This document shows, in pieces, positions 1 through 6,551 of a stretch of 18,637 nt of DNA. Within the stretch, counting starts at the first letter, position 1, and every line of letters begins with the position of its first letter. Location: the NCBI GenBank assembly GCA_035412805.1, contig DAONVO010000041.1, positions 1 through 18,637 of the forward strand. Reading direction: 5' to 3'. The notes below the pieces were generated by a model. The model searched no databases. It saw only the letters and a list, made by a program, of their open reading frames with translations, and was not told the origin of the DNA. This stretch comes from DTU018 sp029550685. Its GTDB lineage: Bacteria > Bacillota > Syntrophomonadia > Syntrophomonadales > Syntrophomonadaceae. The position numbers and the translations under genes were made by a program.

Positions 1-158
1 CTGGCAACATAGGCTATAAGTTGGTGCAGCGTCTGGCCAAAGCTGAAGCTATTGGGCCAATACTTCAAGGCCTGGATAAACCGGTTAATGATTTGTCCCG
101 TGGCTGCAGTGTTGAAGATATAGTAAATGTGGTGGCTATGACTGCTGTTAGAGCCTAA
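1..158 (+). CDS. pta: Phosphate acetyltransferase, C-terminal end (partial)
   Basis: The gene enters from the left edge; codons run from base 3 to a TAA at 156-158 and give 51 residues. The tail contains KPVNDLSRGCSVEDIVN, the conserved C-terminal stretch of phosphotransacetylases, with the Asn-Asp-Leu-Ser-Arg-Gly motif at the CoA/acetyl-phosphate site. The enzyme interconverts acetyl-CoA plus phosphate and acetyl phosphate plus CoA in the cytoplasm. ackA follows 39 bases after the stop with no terminator between, so the two genes are very probably one operon that conserves energy by substrate-level phosphorylation. The rest of the gene, its start and its promoter lie outside the window. Only the C-terminus is visible, so a fused or truncated form upstream cannot be excluded. 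Confidence 0.87.
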   Translation, partial: GNIGYKLVQRLAKAEAIGPILQGLDKPVNDLSRGCSVEDIVNVVAMTAVRA

Positions 159-183
159 TTAACTTCAGAAATTTTGTTATTTC

Positions 184-190
184 AAGGAGG
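184..190 (+). promoter_or_regulatory. Ribosome binding site that decides the ackA start
   Basis: AAGGAGG lies 4 bases before the ATG at 195 and 7 bases before the ATG at 198. The second spacing is the usual one. With the second ATG the active-site residues also fall on the standard acetate kinase numbering, so 198 is preferred. Confidence 0.75.
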
Positions 191-197
191 TTAAATG

Positions 198-1394
198 ATG
201 AAGGTATTGGTAGTAAACGCAGGAAGTTCTTCCATCAAATATCAAGTATTTGATATGACGGATGAATCTGTTCTGGCCAAAGGTTTGGTTGACCGGGTCG
301 GCATTCCCGGCACCACTCTTGAACATAAACCCGCAGGTAAAGACGAAGTAGTAATCAAAAAAGACCTGCCCGATCATACTGAAGGAATGAAACTGGTTCT
401 GGAGGTTCTGGTTAATCCTGAATATGGCTGCATCAAGAGTATGGATGAGATTGGTGCGGTTGGTCACCGCGTTGTACACGGCGGCGAAGAATTCGCACAA
501 TCTGTGGTTATTGATGATCGGGTAAAAAAGGTTATTAAAGACTGCTTTGACATTGCTCCTTTGCATAATCCTCCGAACCTGATGGGGATTGAAGCCTGTC
601 AGGCGCTGATGCCCAATATTCCACATGTAGCTGCTTTCGATACTGCCTTCCATCAAACTATGGAACCTGCTAATTACCTCTATGCTCTGCCCTATGAGGC
701 CTATGAAAAGTTTAAGGTAAGAAGATATGGCTTCCATGGAACTTCTCATTTTTATGTGTCTCACCGGGCTGCTGAAATGCTGGGCAAGCCTTATGAAGAA
801 TGCAAGATTATTACTCTGCATTTGGGCAATGGTGCCAGCATGGCTGCCATTAAAGACGGCAAGGTGGTAGATACCTCCATGGGATTCACTCCGTTGGAAG
901 GTCTGGTAATGGGAACCCGCTCCGGAGATATTGACCCCGCTATTGTATTCTTCCTGATGGAAAAATTGGGTATGAATGCCCAGGAGGCTAACAGCTACTT
1001 CAATAAGAAATCGGGTATGTTGGGTCTGTCCGGGGTATCCAATGATTTGCGGGATATTTTAGAAGCGGCCAATTCCGGTAATGAGAGGGCCCAGATAGCT
1101 CTGGAAGTATACTACAATCGGGTTAAAGGATATATCGGCAACTATATAGCCAAGCTGAACGGCTGTGACTGTTTAGTATTTACGGCTGGTGTAGGCGAGA
1201 ACGGCTACGATGTTCGTGAGAAGATTTGCGAGAACCTGGATTACTTAGGCATCAAGATGGATACCGAAAAGAATAAGGTACGCGGTAAAGAAGTTGATGT
1301 AGCTACCGAAGATTCTAAAGTGCGAATCTTCGTTATACCTACCAACGAAGAATTGGTTATTGCCCGTGATACTTATAACCTGGCCAAAGCCTAA
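198..1394 (+). CDS. ackA: Acetate kinase
   Basis: AckA transfers phosphate from acetyl phosphate to ADP, making acetate and ATP in the cytoplasm. The 398-residue protein has the usual family length. Both acetokinase signatures are present: NAGSSSIKYQVF at the N-terminus and RRYGFHGTSH near residue 176. Numbered from the second ATG, the residues known in the Methanosarcina thermophila enzyme fall at identical positions: Asn7, Arg91 (GHRVVHGG), Asp148 (AAFDTAFH), His180, Arg241 (GTRSGDIDP) and Glu384 (TNEEL). This fixes the start at 198 instead of the tandem ATG at 195. The gene follows pta in the same orientation and ends just before a GC-rich hairpin. In a fatty-acid or butyrate oxidiser this pair would be the main ATP source. 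Nothing in it looks damaged, and the assignment is near certain. Confidence 0.98.
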   Translation: MKVLVVNAGSSSIKYQVFDMTDESVLAKGLVDRVGIPGTTLEHKPAGKDEVVIKKDLPDHTEGMKLVLEVLVNPEYGCIKSMDEIGAVGHRVVHGGEEFAQSVVIDDRVKKVIKDCFDIAPLHNPPNLMGIEACQALMPNIPHVAAFDTAFHQTMEPANYLYALPYEAYEKFKVRRYGFHGTSHFYVSHRAAEMLGKPYEECKIITLHLGNGASMAAIKDGKVVDTSMGFTPLEGLVMGTRSGDIDPAIVFFLMEKLGMNAQEANSYFNKKSGMLGLSGVSNDLRDILEAANSGNERAQIALEVYYNRVKGYIGNYIAKLNGCDCLVFTAGVGENGYDVREKICENLDYLGIKMDTEKNKVRGKEVDVATEDSKVRIFVIPTNEELVIARDTYNLAKA

Positions 1395-1407
1395 TAATGC
1401 CACTCCA

Positions 1408-1445
1408 AATACGCATGAGGCGGGGCAACCCGCCTCATTTGTATT
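1408..1445 (+). terminator. Hairpin terminator after ackA
   Basis: A perfect 10-bp GC-rich stem (ATGAGGCGGG with CCCGCCTCAT, GCAA tetraloop) is extended, after a 2-base internal mismatch, by five more pairs (AATAC with GTATT). It begins 13 bases after the ackA stop. The U-tract is poor (TTTGTATT), so it may end transcription imperfectly or protect the pta-ackA mRNA 3' end. A fresh promoter begins 19 bases further on, which supports a transcription boundary here. Confidence 0.7.
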
Positions 1446-1464
1446 AGGCTAAAGCTGAGTTTTA

Positions 1465-1494
1465 TTGACAATACTAAGTTGAGAAGACTATAAT
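1465..1494 (+). promoter_or_regulatory. Consensus sigma-A promoter for the yceD-rpmF-plsX operon
   Basis: TTGACA (1465-1470) and TATAAT (1489-1494), both exact consensus hexamers, are separated by 18 bases. The start site would be near 1501, giving a leader of about 24 bases before the ATG at 1525. It sits between the ackA hairpin and the first gene of the next operon. The strength suggests high constitutive expression, fitting for a ribosomal protein gene. Confidence 0.85.
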
Positions 1495-1524
1495 TAAATC
1501 TGGTATTTTCACGGAGTGTAAGGT

Positions 1525-2031
1525 ATGAAAATCAACTTGAACAAACTGAAGCTCGCTCCTTACCAGCAACAGGATTTCCACTTTGAGGAGCATGGCGATA
1601 ATCAGTTACTGGATAGTTGGGGAGGACAATTCCTGCAGCCGGTTAGGGTTGAAGGAACCTTGGAGCACAATGGTAAAGCTATTAATATGCATGGTAAAGT
1701 GCGGGCGGTTGTTGAACTTTCCTGTTCTCGTTGTTTGCAGCCAGTTACCTACACCATTAACACCAGCTTTTTTGCTATAATAGCTGATGAAAATCGCCAG
1801 GAAGAATTCAGCCAAGCAGAAGAAGATGTGGTTTTTAGTTTCGACGGTATTGCAGATCTGACTCCACTGGTGCAGGAAGTCATAATTTCCGATATACCCA
1901 TAAGTGTTATTTGTCAGGAAAAATGCAAAGGATTATGTGCTACCTGTGGCAAAGATCTTAATACCGGTACCTGTGGCTGCCGGGAAGATAATATCGATCC
2001 CCGGTGGGAAAAACTGAAGCAGCTTACATAG
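1525..2031 (+). CDS. yceD: DUF177 / YceD family metal-binding protein
   Basis: This 168-residue protein belongs to the YceD (DUF177) family, which in most bacteria is encoded directly before rpmF, as here. It has two cysteine groups: a CSRC knuckle at 67-70 and a C-terminal set at 130, 134, 138, 141, 150 and 152 (CQEKCKGLCATCG, then CGC). These imply zinc or another metal. The family is linked to 23S rRNA accumulation in plants and E. coli, but its biochemical role is unsettled, so I assign only a probable role in large-subunit RNA or ribosome assembly. A GGAG lies 8 bases before the ATG, and the sigma-A promoter sits just upstream. rpmF begins 15 bases after the stop. Family identity is firm; function is inferred. 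Confidence 0.93.
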   Translation: MKINLNKLKLAPYQQQDFHFEEHGDNQLLDSWGGQFLQPVRVEGTLEHNGKAINMHGKVRAVVELSCSRCLQPVTYTINTSFFAIIADENRQEEFSQAEEDVVFSFDGIADLTPLVQEVIISDIPISVICQEKCKGLCATCGKDLNTGTCGCREDNIDPRWEKLKQLT

Positions 2032-2040
2032 GGAGGAGGT
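2032..2040 (+). promoter_or_regulatory. Strong ribosome binding site for rpmF (GTG start)
   Basis: GGAGGAGGT lies 6 bases before the GTG at 2047. It settles the start of the short rpmF frame, which has no upstream ATG. Confidence 0.85.
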
Positions 2041-2046
2041 TTTTAG

Positions 2047-2217
2047 GTGGGAGTACCCAAAAGAAGACAATCCCATTCCCGCACCAGCAAAAGGCGGTCA
2101 GAATGGAGAAAAATAGACAAGCCCGGCCTGGTAGAATGTCCCCAGTGCCATGAATTAAAAATGCCCCACCGGGCATGTTTGGCCTGCGGATATTATAAAG
2201 GTAAAAGCGTTATGTAA
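2047..2217 (+). CDS. rpmF: 50S ribosomal protein L32 (zinc-ribbon form)
   Basis: A 56-residue protein starts at a GTG and reads MGVPKRRQSHSRTSKRRSEW at its N-terminus, the hallmark of bacterial L32: a basic tail that threads into 23S rRNA near the peptidyl-transferase region. Its C-terminal half carries four cysteines, CPQC at 31-34 and CLAC at 44-47. This is therefore the zinc-binding form, not the cysteine-free form that some bacteria induce under zinc starvation. The length matches the family. It is co-transcribed with yceD, and the strong ribosome site fits a highly expressed gene. The gene is easy to miss because it is short and starts with GTG. Identity is certain from the sequence. Confidence 0.97.
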   Translation: MGVPKRRQSHSRTSKRRSEWRKIDKPGLVECPQCHELKMPHRACLACGYYKGKSVM

Positions 2218-2233
2218 ACTTAGAACAATTAAC

Positions 2234-2288
2234 AAAAAAAGTAAGGTATGTAGTCTGGATTGACAGGCTTGTAGCTTACTTTTTTTTT
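2234..2288 (+). terminator. Two-tier hairpin with U-run between rpmF and plsX (terminator or attenuator)
   Basis: AAAAAAAGTAAG (2234-2245) is perfectly complementary to CTTACTTTTTTT (2275-2286). Inside it AGTCTG (2252-2257) pairs with CAGGCT (2264-2269), with one G-U, around a 6-base loop. The structure ends in an unbroken run of eight or nine T and lies only 2 bases before the plsX ribosome site. This is the shape of an intrinsic terminator, probably leaky, that would lower plsX-acpP-rnc expression relative to L32. The same stem read from the other side begins with seven A, so it could act bidirectionally. No FapR-like operator is recognisable. Confidence 0.7.
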
Positions 2289-2302
2289 CAGAGGAGGTTA
2301 TT

Positions 2303-3253
2303 ATGCGTATTGCAGTTGATGCCATGGGCGGTGACCATTCCCCCAGCGAAATCGTGGCCGGAGCTGTGCAATGGGTACAGCACCATAAGGGCAGCATTCT
2401 TTTAGTTGGCCCCATTGAACAGCTTAGCAAAGAACTAGCTAGTTACGATTATGATCAAGCTAGAATTGAACTAGTTGCGGCCAGCCAGGTCATAGGTATG
2501 GAAGAATCACCAGCGCAGGCCTTGCGCCGGAAGAAAGATGCTTCCATTGTGGTAGCCACCAAGTTGGTAAAAGAAGGGCGGGCTGATGCCGTATTATCCT
2601 GCGGCAGCACCGGTGCGCAAATGGCCTCAGCCATATTTATTCTGGGCCGGTTGCCTGGTATTGAAAGGCCACCGGTCGTGGTAGCTCTGCCTAATGGAAA
2701 GGGAAGCCGGACAGTACTGATAGATGCCGGTGCCAATGTGGACTGCCGACCGCGACAACTTCTGCATTTTGCCATTTTAGGCAGCCTGTATGCATCTTCC
2801 GTTCTGAATATCCCCAATCCCCGTGTAGCACTAATCAATAACGGGCAGGAAGAGGGGAAAGGCAACCAGCTTACCCTGGAAGCATATGAGCTTCTTAAGA
2901 ATCAAAGCTCTCTTAACTTTGCCGGTAACATAGAAGGACGGGAAATATTGGCGGGTGAGGCTGATGTAGTGGTATGCGATGGTTTTGTGGGCAATATTAT
3001 TTTAAAGACTATTGAAGGAATGGCTATGTTTATTGCCAAAGGAGTCAGCCGGGAACTGGGCTCGGTGCCTGAATTTTTTACTCAGTTGGATTATACTCAA
3101 TATGGTGGTGCCCCCTTGCTGGGTGTGGATGGTATCAGCATAGTCTGCCATGGCAGTTCGCGACGGGAAGCAGTCTTCAATGGCTTGCAGGTTGCCGCCG
3201 ATTGTGTTGATAAAGATATAGTTAAATTGCAGAAGGAGTCCTTGGAAGTTTAG
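2303..3253 (+). CDS. plsX: Phosphate acyltransferase PlsX
   Basis: PlsX converts acyl-ACP plus phosphate to acyl phosphate, the donor for PlsY, starting phospholipid synthesis at the inner face of the membrane. The 316-residue protein begins MRIAVDAMGGDHSPSEIV, the nearly invariant family N-terminus. It has further conserved blocks at LSCGSTGAQMASAIF (98-112) and VVVCDGFVGNIILK (222-235). GAGGAGG lies 5 bases before the ATG. Length is slightly under the usual 330 or so residues. The gene follows the hairpin after rpmF and precedes an acyl carrier protein gene, the protein whose acyl thioester PlsX uses. The neighbouring fabD/fabG found in many Firmicutes are missing here. Soluble or peripheral, no membrane helices. 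Identity is firm. Confidence 0.97.
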   Translation: MRIAVDAMGGDHSPSEIVAGAVQWVQHHKGSILLVGPIEQLSKELASYDYDQARIELVAASQVIGMEESPAQALRRKKDASIVVATKLVKEGRADAVLSCGSTGAQMASAIFILGRLPGIERPPVVVALPNGKGSRTVLIDAGANVDCRPRQLLHFAILGSLYASSVLNIPNPRVALINNGQEEGKGNQLTLEAYELLKNQSSLNFAGNIEGREILAGEADVVVCDGFVGNIILKTIEGMAMFIAKGVSRELGSVPEFFTQLDYTQYGGAPLLGVDGISIVCHGSSRREAVFNGLQVAADCVDKDIVKLQKESLEV

Positions 3254-3280
3254 AGAATGCCATATCCAACCAAGATAATC

Positions 3281-3287
3281 AGGAGGG
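3281..3287 (+). promoter_or_regulatory. Ribosome binding site that decides the acpP start
   Basis: AGGAGGG lies 5 bases before the ATG at 3293. The in-frame ATG at 3257 has no such site and would add 12 residues with no counterpart in acyl carrier proteins, so translation should begin at 3293. Confidence 0.85.
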
Positions 3288-3292
3288 ATAAA

Positions 3293-3553
3293 ATGCAGGA
3301 GTTTCAGGAGTTTTTTGAGCTTGCCTGTAAATTACTGGCTGAACAACTTGAAATTGAGGCTGCGGATATTACCATGGATACAACTTTCGAATCAATTGAT
3401 GCCGATTCCATTGATATTGTGGAGATGATAATGGCTCTGGAAGACATATATGATGTAGAGTTTCCCGAGGAAGATCTGGAAGATTATCCGACCATGGGGC
3501 TGCTGGTTAAGGCTTTGTGGAGCTATCTTGAACAGGTAAAAAATGAAAAGTAA
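3293..3553 (+). CDS. acpP: Acyl carrier protein (divergent)
   Basis: This 86-residue acidic, helical protein has the carrier-protein core around DADSIDIVEMIMALED. Ser39 of the DSI motif is the expected 4'-phosphopantetheine site. It carries acyl chains for fatty acid synthesis and supplies PlsX, whose gene lies 39 bases upstream. The frame overlaps the start of rnc by 11 bases, as often seen for acpP-rnc in Firmicutes. It differs from the standard type: the usual DSLD reads DSID, helix II is followed by an acidic EEDLEDYPTMG, and the C-terminus extends to WSYLEQVKNEK. It might therefore be a second, specialised carrier, and without the other genome copies I cannot say whether it is the housekeeping one. 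I chose the ATG at 3293 on its ribosome site. Confidence 0.92.
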   Translation: MQEFQEFFELACKLLAEQLEIEAADITMDTTFESIDADSIDIVEMIMALEDIYDVEFPEEDLEDYPTMGLLVKALWSYLEQVKNEK

Positions 3554-4271
3554 TGATAAACGTATAGTCCAAGCTTTTTTAAAAGAACAATCAGTTCCCT
3601 GCAAGGATCTGGAGTTAATGGTAACTGCCTTAACTCATCCATCCTATGCTCAGGAAAGCAATTCGATAACTAACAACCAGCGCCTTGAATTTTTGGGTGA
3701 TGCAGTGCTCAATTTTGTAGTGGCCGAATACCTGTATACCCACTATCCCCAGCATGCTGAGGGTGAACTGACTAAAATACGTGCCCGGGTAGTGTGTGAA
3801 CCAGCTCTGAGCAAAGTAGCCAGTCAGCTGAATCTGGGCCAATACCTGTTGTTAGGCAAAGGAGAAGAAAAATCCGGTGGAAGAAACCGTCAGTCTATCC
3901 TGGCGGATGCCATGGAGGCTGTTATTGGTGCGGTTTACTTGGATCAGGGTTATGAAACGGCGCGCCGGTTTATACTGAAACACCTGGAAGAAGACATTAA
4001 AAAGACAGCCGCGGGTGACCATTATGATTACAAATCCCGCTTGCAAGAATTAGTGCAGGGTAAAAACCGGGACAATGTTTCTTACAGTATACTGGAAGAG
4101 ACTGGGCCTGCTCATGACCGTACCTTTGTAGCCGGGGTTTTTTATCAAGACCGTTTGCTGGCTACCGGAGTGGGGCACAGTAAGAAAGAAGCCCAGCAAA
4201 GTGCTGCCTGTAAGGTATTGAGCGATAAACAGCTGATAAACACCATAATAGCGGAGAAAATGAATGGATGA
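3543..4271 (+). CDS. rnc: Ribonuclease III
   Basis: RNase III cuts double-stranded RNA in rRNA precursors and mRNAs. The 242-residue protein has the catalytic domain at about 1-150 with the signature QRLEFLGDAVL (46-56), followed by DAMEAVIGAVYLD (122-134). Glu49, Asp53, Asp122 and Glu125 are the expected Mg-binding residues. A double-stranded RNA-binding domain covers about 162-228 (DYKSRLQELVQ to KKEAQQSAACKVL). Both domains are complete and the length is normal. The start overlaps the acpP end by 11 bases with no strong ribosome site of its own, so it is probably translationally coupled. Its stop overlaps the next start as ATGA. The dsRNA-like hairpins in this operon leader could be substrates, but that is speculation. 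Confidence 0.98.
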   Translation: MKSNDKRIVQAFLKEQSVPCKDLELMVTALTHPSYAQESNSITNNQRLEFLGDAVLNFVVAEYLYTHYPQHAEGELTKIRARVVCEPALSKVASQLNLGQYLLLGKGEEKSGGRNRQSILADAMEAVIGAVYLDQGYETARRFILKHLEEDIKKTAAGDHYDYKSRLQELVQGKNRDNVSYSILEETGPAHDRTFVAGVFYQDRLLATGVGHSKKEAQQSAACKVLSDKQLINTIIAEKMNG

Positions 4272-5344
4272 AACAGATCCGCAACATCGCCATATTCATA
4301 CCTCATTTGGGTTGTCCCTTCCGCTGTTGTTTCTGTCAGCAGCAGAAGATAAGTGATACCATGCATTATCCTTCTCCGGCCCAGGTTAAAGAAAGTATCG
4401 AGGCAGCTCTGCATACCATATCTTCCGATACCGATGTAGAGGTAGCCTTTTTTGGAGGTACCTTTACCTCGATACCGGAAAAAATGCAAAATGATTACCT
4501 GGAGTGTGCCCGGCCTTATTTAGAGAATGAGCAAATCAAAGGTATAAGAATATCCACCCGCCCTGATGCTATTGATAAGGATCGGCTAAGGGAACTGGAA
4601 CGACGTGGAGTTACCACCATAGAACTGGGAGTCCAGTCTCTGGATGAAGAGGTTTTGAGGCTATCCGGGCGCGGCTATGAACCGGAGCAGGTGGTTGAAG
4701 CCTGCCGGATGATACATAATACGTCTATTAGATTGGGAATCCAGCTCATGGTTGGTCTGCCGGGCGATGACCTTCATAGGGATCTGGAGACCACCCGGCA
4801 GAGTATTGAACTGGCTCCTGACATGGTACGTATATACCCGACCTTGGTTATAAAGGGAACTGAGCTGGAACAGGCATACAGGGAAGGCAGGTACCTGCCG
4901 ATGACTCTGGAAGAAGCAGTAGAAGTTACTGCTGCCATGTATGTGCGCTTCAGGCGTGCTGACATTCCTGTAATACGTATGGGCCTGCACCCCAGTGAAG
5001 AACTTCAGCAATCTGATACAGTGGTAGCCGGACCTTTTCATCCTGCTTTTGGGGAACTGGTGCTACAAAAAGTAGCTTTAGAACAAGCTCGCTTTCTTTT
5101 AAAGGCATATTTGCCTACCGCTGCTTCCAATCAGGCTCTAATTCTGTTTTGCCCGCCTCGTGAATACTCCCAGTTAGTGGGGCCGCAACGCTCCAATATT
5201 TCTATTTTAAAAAGAGAATTCGGGTTAGATGCGCTGGACGTAAACAGTGATCCAGGCCTGCAGCCCGGCAGTATTGGGGTAGGTAATTACCAGGGTATGA
5301 TGGCAGTGCTGCCCCGGGAACAATACCTGCAGTCCATTGAATAG
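4268..5344 (+). CDS. Radical SAM protein, Elp3-like, no acetyltransferase domain
   Basis: The 358-residue protein has a radical SAM core. Cys16, Cys20 and Cys23 (GCPFRCCFC) ligate a [4Fe-4S] cluster that cleaves S-adenosylmethionine to the 5'-deoxyadenosyl radical. Further core features are FFGGTFTSIP (59-68) and STRPDAID (95-102), typical of the Elp3/MiaB/HemN group. The region after about residue 240 resembles neither the Elp3 acetyltransferase domain nor a TRAM domain, so it is not a full Elp3 or a MiaB methylthiotransferase. Similar proteins are, from memory, encoded between rnc and smc in other Clostridia and annotated only as radical SAM or elongator-like; no function is assigned here. 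Its start overlaps the rnc stop (ATGA), indicating coupled translation. Each turnover may release 5'-deoxyadenosine, a likely substrate of the salvage genes further downstream. Confidence 0.9.
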   Translation: MKQIRNIAIFIPHLGCPFRCCFCQQQKISDTMHYPSPAQVKESIEAALHTISSDTDVEVAFFGGTFTSIPEKMQNDYLECARPYLENEQIKGIRISTRPDAIDKDRLRELERRGVTTIELGVQSLDEEVLRLSGRGYEPEQVVEACRMIHNTSIRLGIQLMVGLPGDDLHRDLETTRQSIELAPDMVRIYPTLVIKGTELEQAYREGRYLPMTLEEAVEVTAAMYVRFRRADIPVIRMGLHPSEELQQSDTVVAGPFHPAFGELVLQKVALEQARFLLKAYLPTAASNQALILFCPPREYSQLVGPQRSNISILKREFGLDALDVNSDPGLQPGSIGVGNYQGMMAVLPREQYLQSIE

Positions 5345-5565
5345 CTGTGCTGTGTCACCGCCAGGAGCGAGCCGGCTAATATTCCTGATGACAAGTAGCC
5401 TTTTTGGATATGGAGGGCTATTTTCACAGCAATTGTTGCAGCATGCCTCATTAATCCCAGGTAATCTGCTTGTTGCCATAAGAATTGGTTTTATCCTTAT
5501 TTCCTACAAAGGGATTTGCCCGTAGTATGTCTAAATAAATCATAGTTATCTGGAAAGGAAGTCCT
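5345..5565 (+). other. Non-coding gap between the radical SAM gene and birA
   Basis: These 221 bases hold a weak terminator-like hairpin at the left. No convincing gene, tRNA, T-box or riboswitch is visible. A 62-codon open frame across it lacks a ribosome site and a recognisable protein. No clean BirA operator or sigma-A promoter could be picked out, although birA must be transcribed from somewhere in this gap if the hairpin works. Confidence 0.6.
5393..5424 (+). terminator. Weak hairpin terminator after the radical SAM gene
   Basis: TAGCC (5396-5400) pairs with GGCTA (5416-5420). The stem can be lengthened on both sides by A-T and G-U pairs and is followed by TTTT at 5421-5424. It lies about 50 bases after the radical SAM stop and before the 140-base leader of birA. 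It may separate the plsX operon from the birA-smc operon. The several G-U pairs make it a modest prediction. Confidence 0.45.
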
Positions 5566-6549
5566 ATGAAAGATAGAATACTGGCAAAACTCAAAGAAAC
5601 ATATCCGGACTATATCTCCGGTGCCCAGCTGGCAGAGAGCCTTGGAATCAGCCGGGTAGCGGTCTGGAAACACATCGAAAGTCTTAAGGAATCCGGATAT
5701 GATATCGTTGCTGTCAAGGGCAAGGGGTATTACCTGCAGCATCCTGAACAGGCCATTATTCCGTCTGTAATATTAGAGAACCTGGCCGATCCTTGTTGGG
5801 GAAGACCTATTTTTTATACAGGCCAAGCAGAATCAACCAACCTGTGGGCTCGTCAACTGCTGGAGAATGAAGCTGTTCCCGAAGGAGCGCTAGTCCTAGC
5901 CGGTCAGCAGACGGGCGGGAAGGGAAGGTTGGGAAGGAGATGGTCATCGCCCTGGGGAGGCTTGTATTTTACTCTGATTCTGCGGCCTGCTTTGGATCTG
6001 CAGAGGGCCTCGCTCCTGTCCCTGGTGATGGCTGTAGCCTGTGCCCGGTCGCTGCAGCAAAATACCGGTTGTACTTGTGGAATCAAATGGCCTAATGATG
6101 TGTTCATCCAGGGACGCAAAGTCGGAGGTATTTTATTGGAAGCCAGCGGTGAGATGGACAAATTGGATTATGTTATAGCCGGTATTGGCATAAATGTAAA
6201 CCTGATGCCCCAAGATTTCCCGGAGGAAGTACGCCATATGGCCACCTCCCTAGCCATAGCTACTGGTCATTCCTATGATTTAAACCAGTTGGTGGTAAGT
6301 TTGTTGAAGGATCTTCGCCAGGACTATTATTTATTCCTGCAGAAAGGATTTCAACCTTTTCGGGAGGTTTATAAAGAGTACTGTATCCATTGGCAGCAGC
6401 CTATTATGGTTCATACCGGAAAAAACTACGTCAAAGGTGTTCATAAAGATCTGGATGCTAACGGCAGCCTGTTGGTTGAAGCTGCTAATGGAGAGATTAT
6501 CAGCATCAGCACTGGAGATGTTCATCTGATACATTATCAGGAGGAATAA
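5566..6549 (+). CDS. birA: Bifunctional biotin-protein ligase / biotin repressor BirA
   Basis: BirA activates biotin to biotinyl-AMP and attaches it to carboxylase lysines; the long form also represses biotin genes. The 327-residue protein has an N-terminal winged helix at about 1-60 (SGAQLAESLGISRVAVWKHI). A ligase domain follows with GGKGRLGRRW (117-126), KWPNDVFIQGRKVGGILLEA (174-193) and GIGINVN, then a C-terminal SH3-like domain. The presence of the winged helix means it is the group II, DNA-binding type, so a BirA operator should exist elsewhere in the genome. GGAAAGGAAG precedes the ATG. smc starts 2 bases after its stop, so the two are co-transcribed. It supplies biotinylated proteins such as carboxylases or decarboxylase subunits, which are not encoded in this window. 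Confidence 0.97.
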   Translation: MKDRILAKLKETYPDYISGAQLAESLGISRVAVWKHIESLKESGYDIVAVKGKGYYLQHPEQAIIPSVILENLADPCWGRPIFYTGQAESTNLWARQLLENEAVPEGALVLAGQQTGGKGRLGRRWSSPWGGLYFTLILRPALDLQRASLLSLVMAVACARSLQQNTGCTCGIKWPNDVFIQGRKVGGILLEASGEMDKLDYVIAGIGINVNLMPQDFPEEVRHMATSLAIATGHSYDLNQLVVSLLKDLRQDYYLFLQKGFQPFREVYKEYCIHWQQPIMVHTGKNYVKGVHKDLDANGSLLVEAANGEIISISTGDVHLIHYQEE

Positions 6550-6551
6550 GC

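Noticed and set aside
195..821. Long minus-strand open frame opposite ackA
   Set aside because: It is an antisense shadow of the acetate kinase frame with no ribosome site or family features. The ackA frame is complete and certain.
3257..3292. Upstream ATG at 3257 that would lengthen the acyl carrier protein by 12 residues
   Set aside because: It has no ribosome site, the extra residues do not resemble carrier proteins, and AGGAGGG sits at the right distance from the ATG at 3293.
5337..5525. 62-codon open frame across the gap before birA
   Set aside because: No ribosome site, it starts inside the end of the radical SAM gene, no recognisable protein features, and it runs through the weak terminator.
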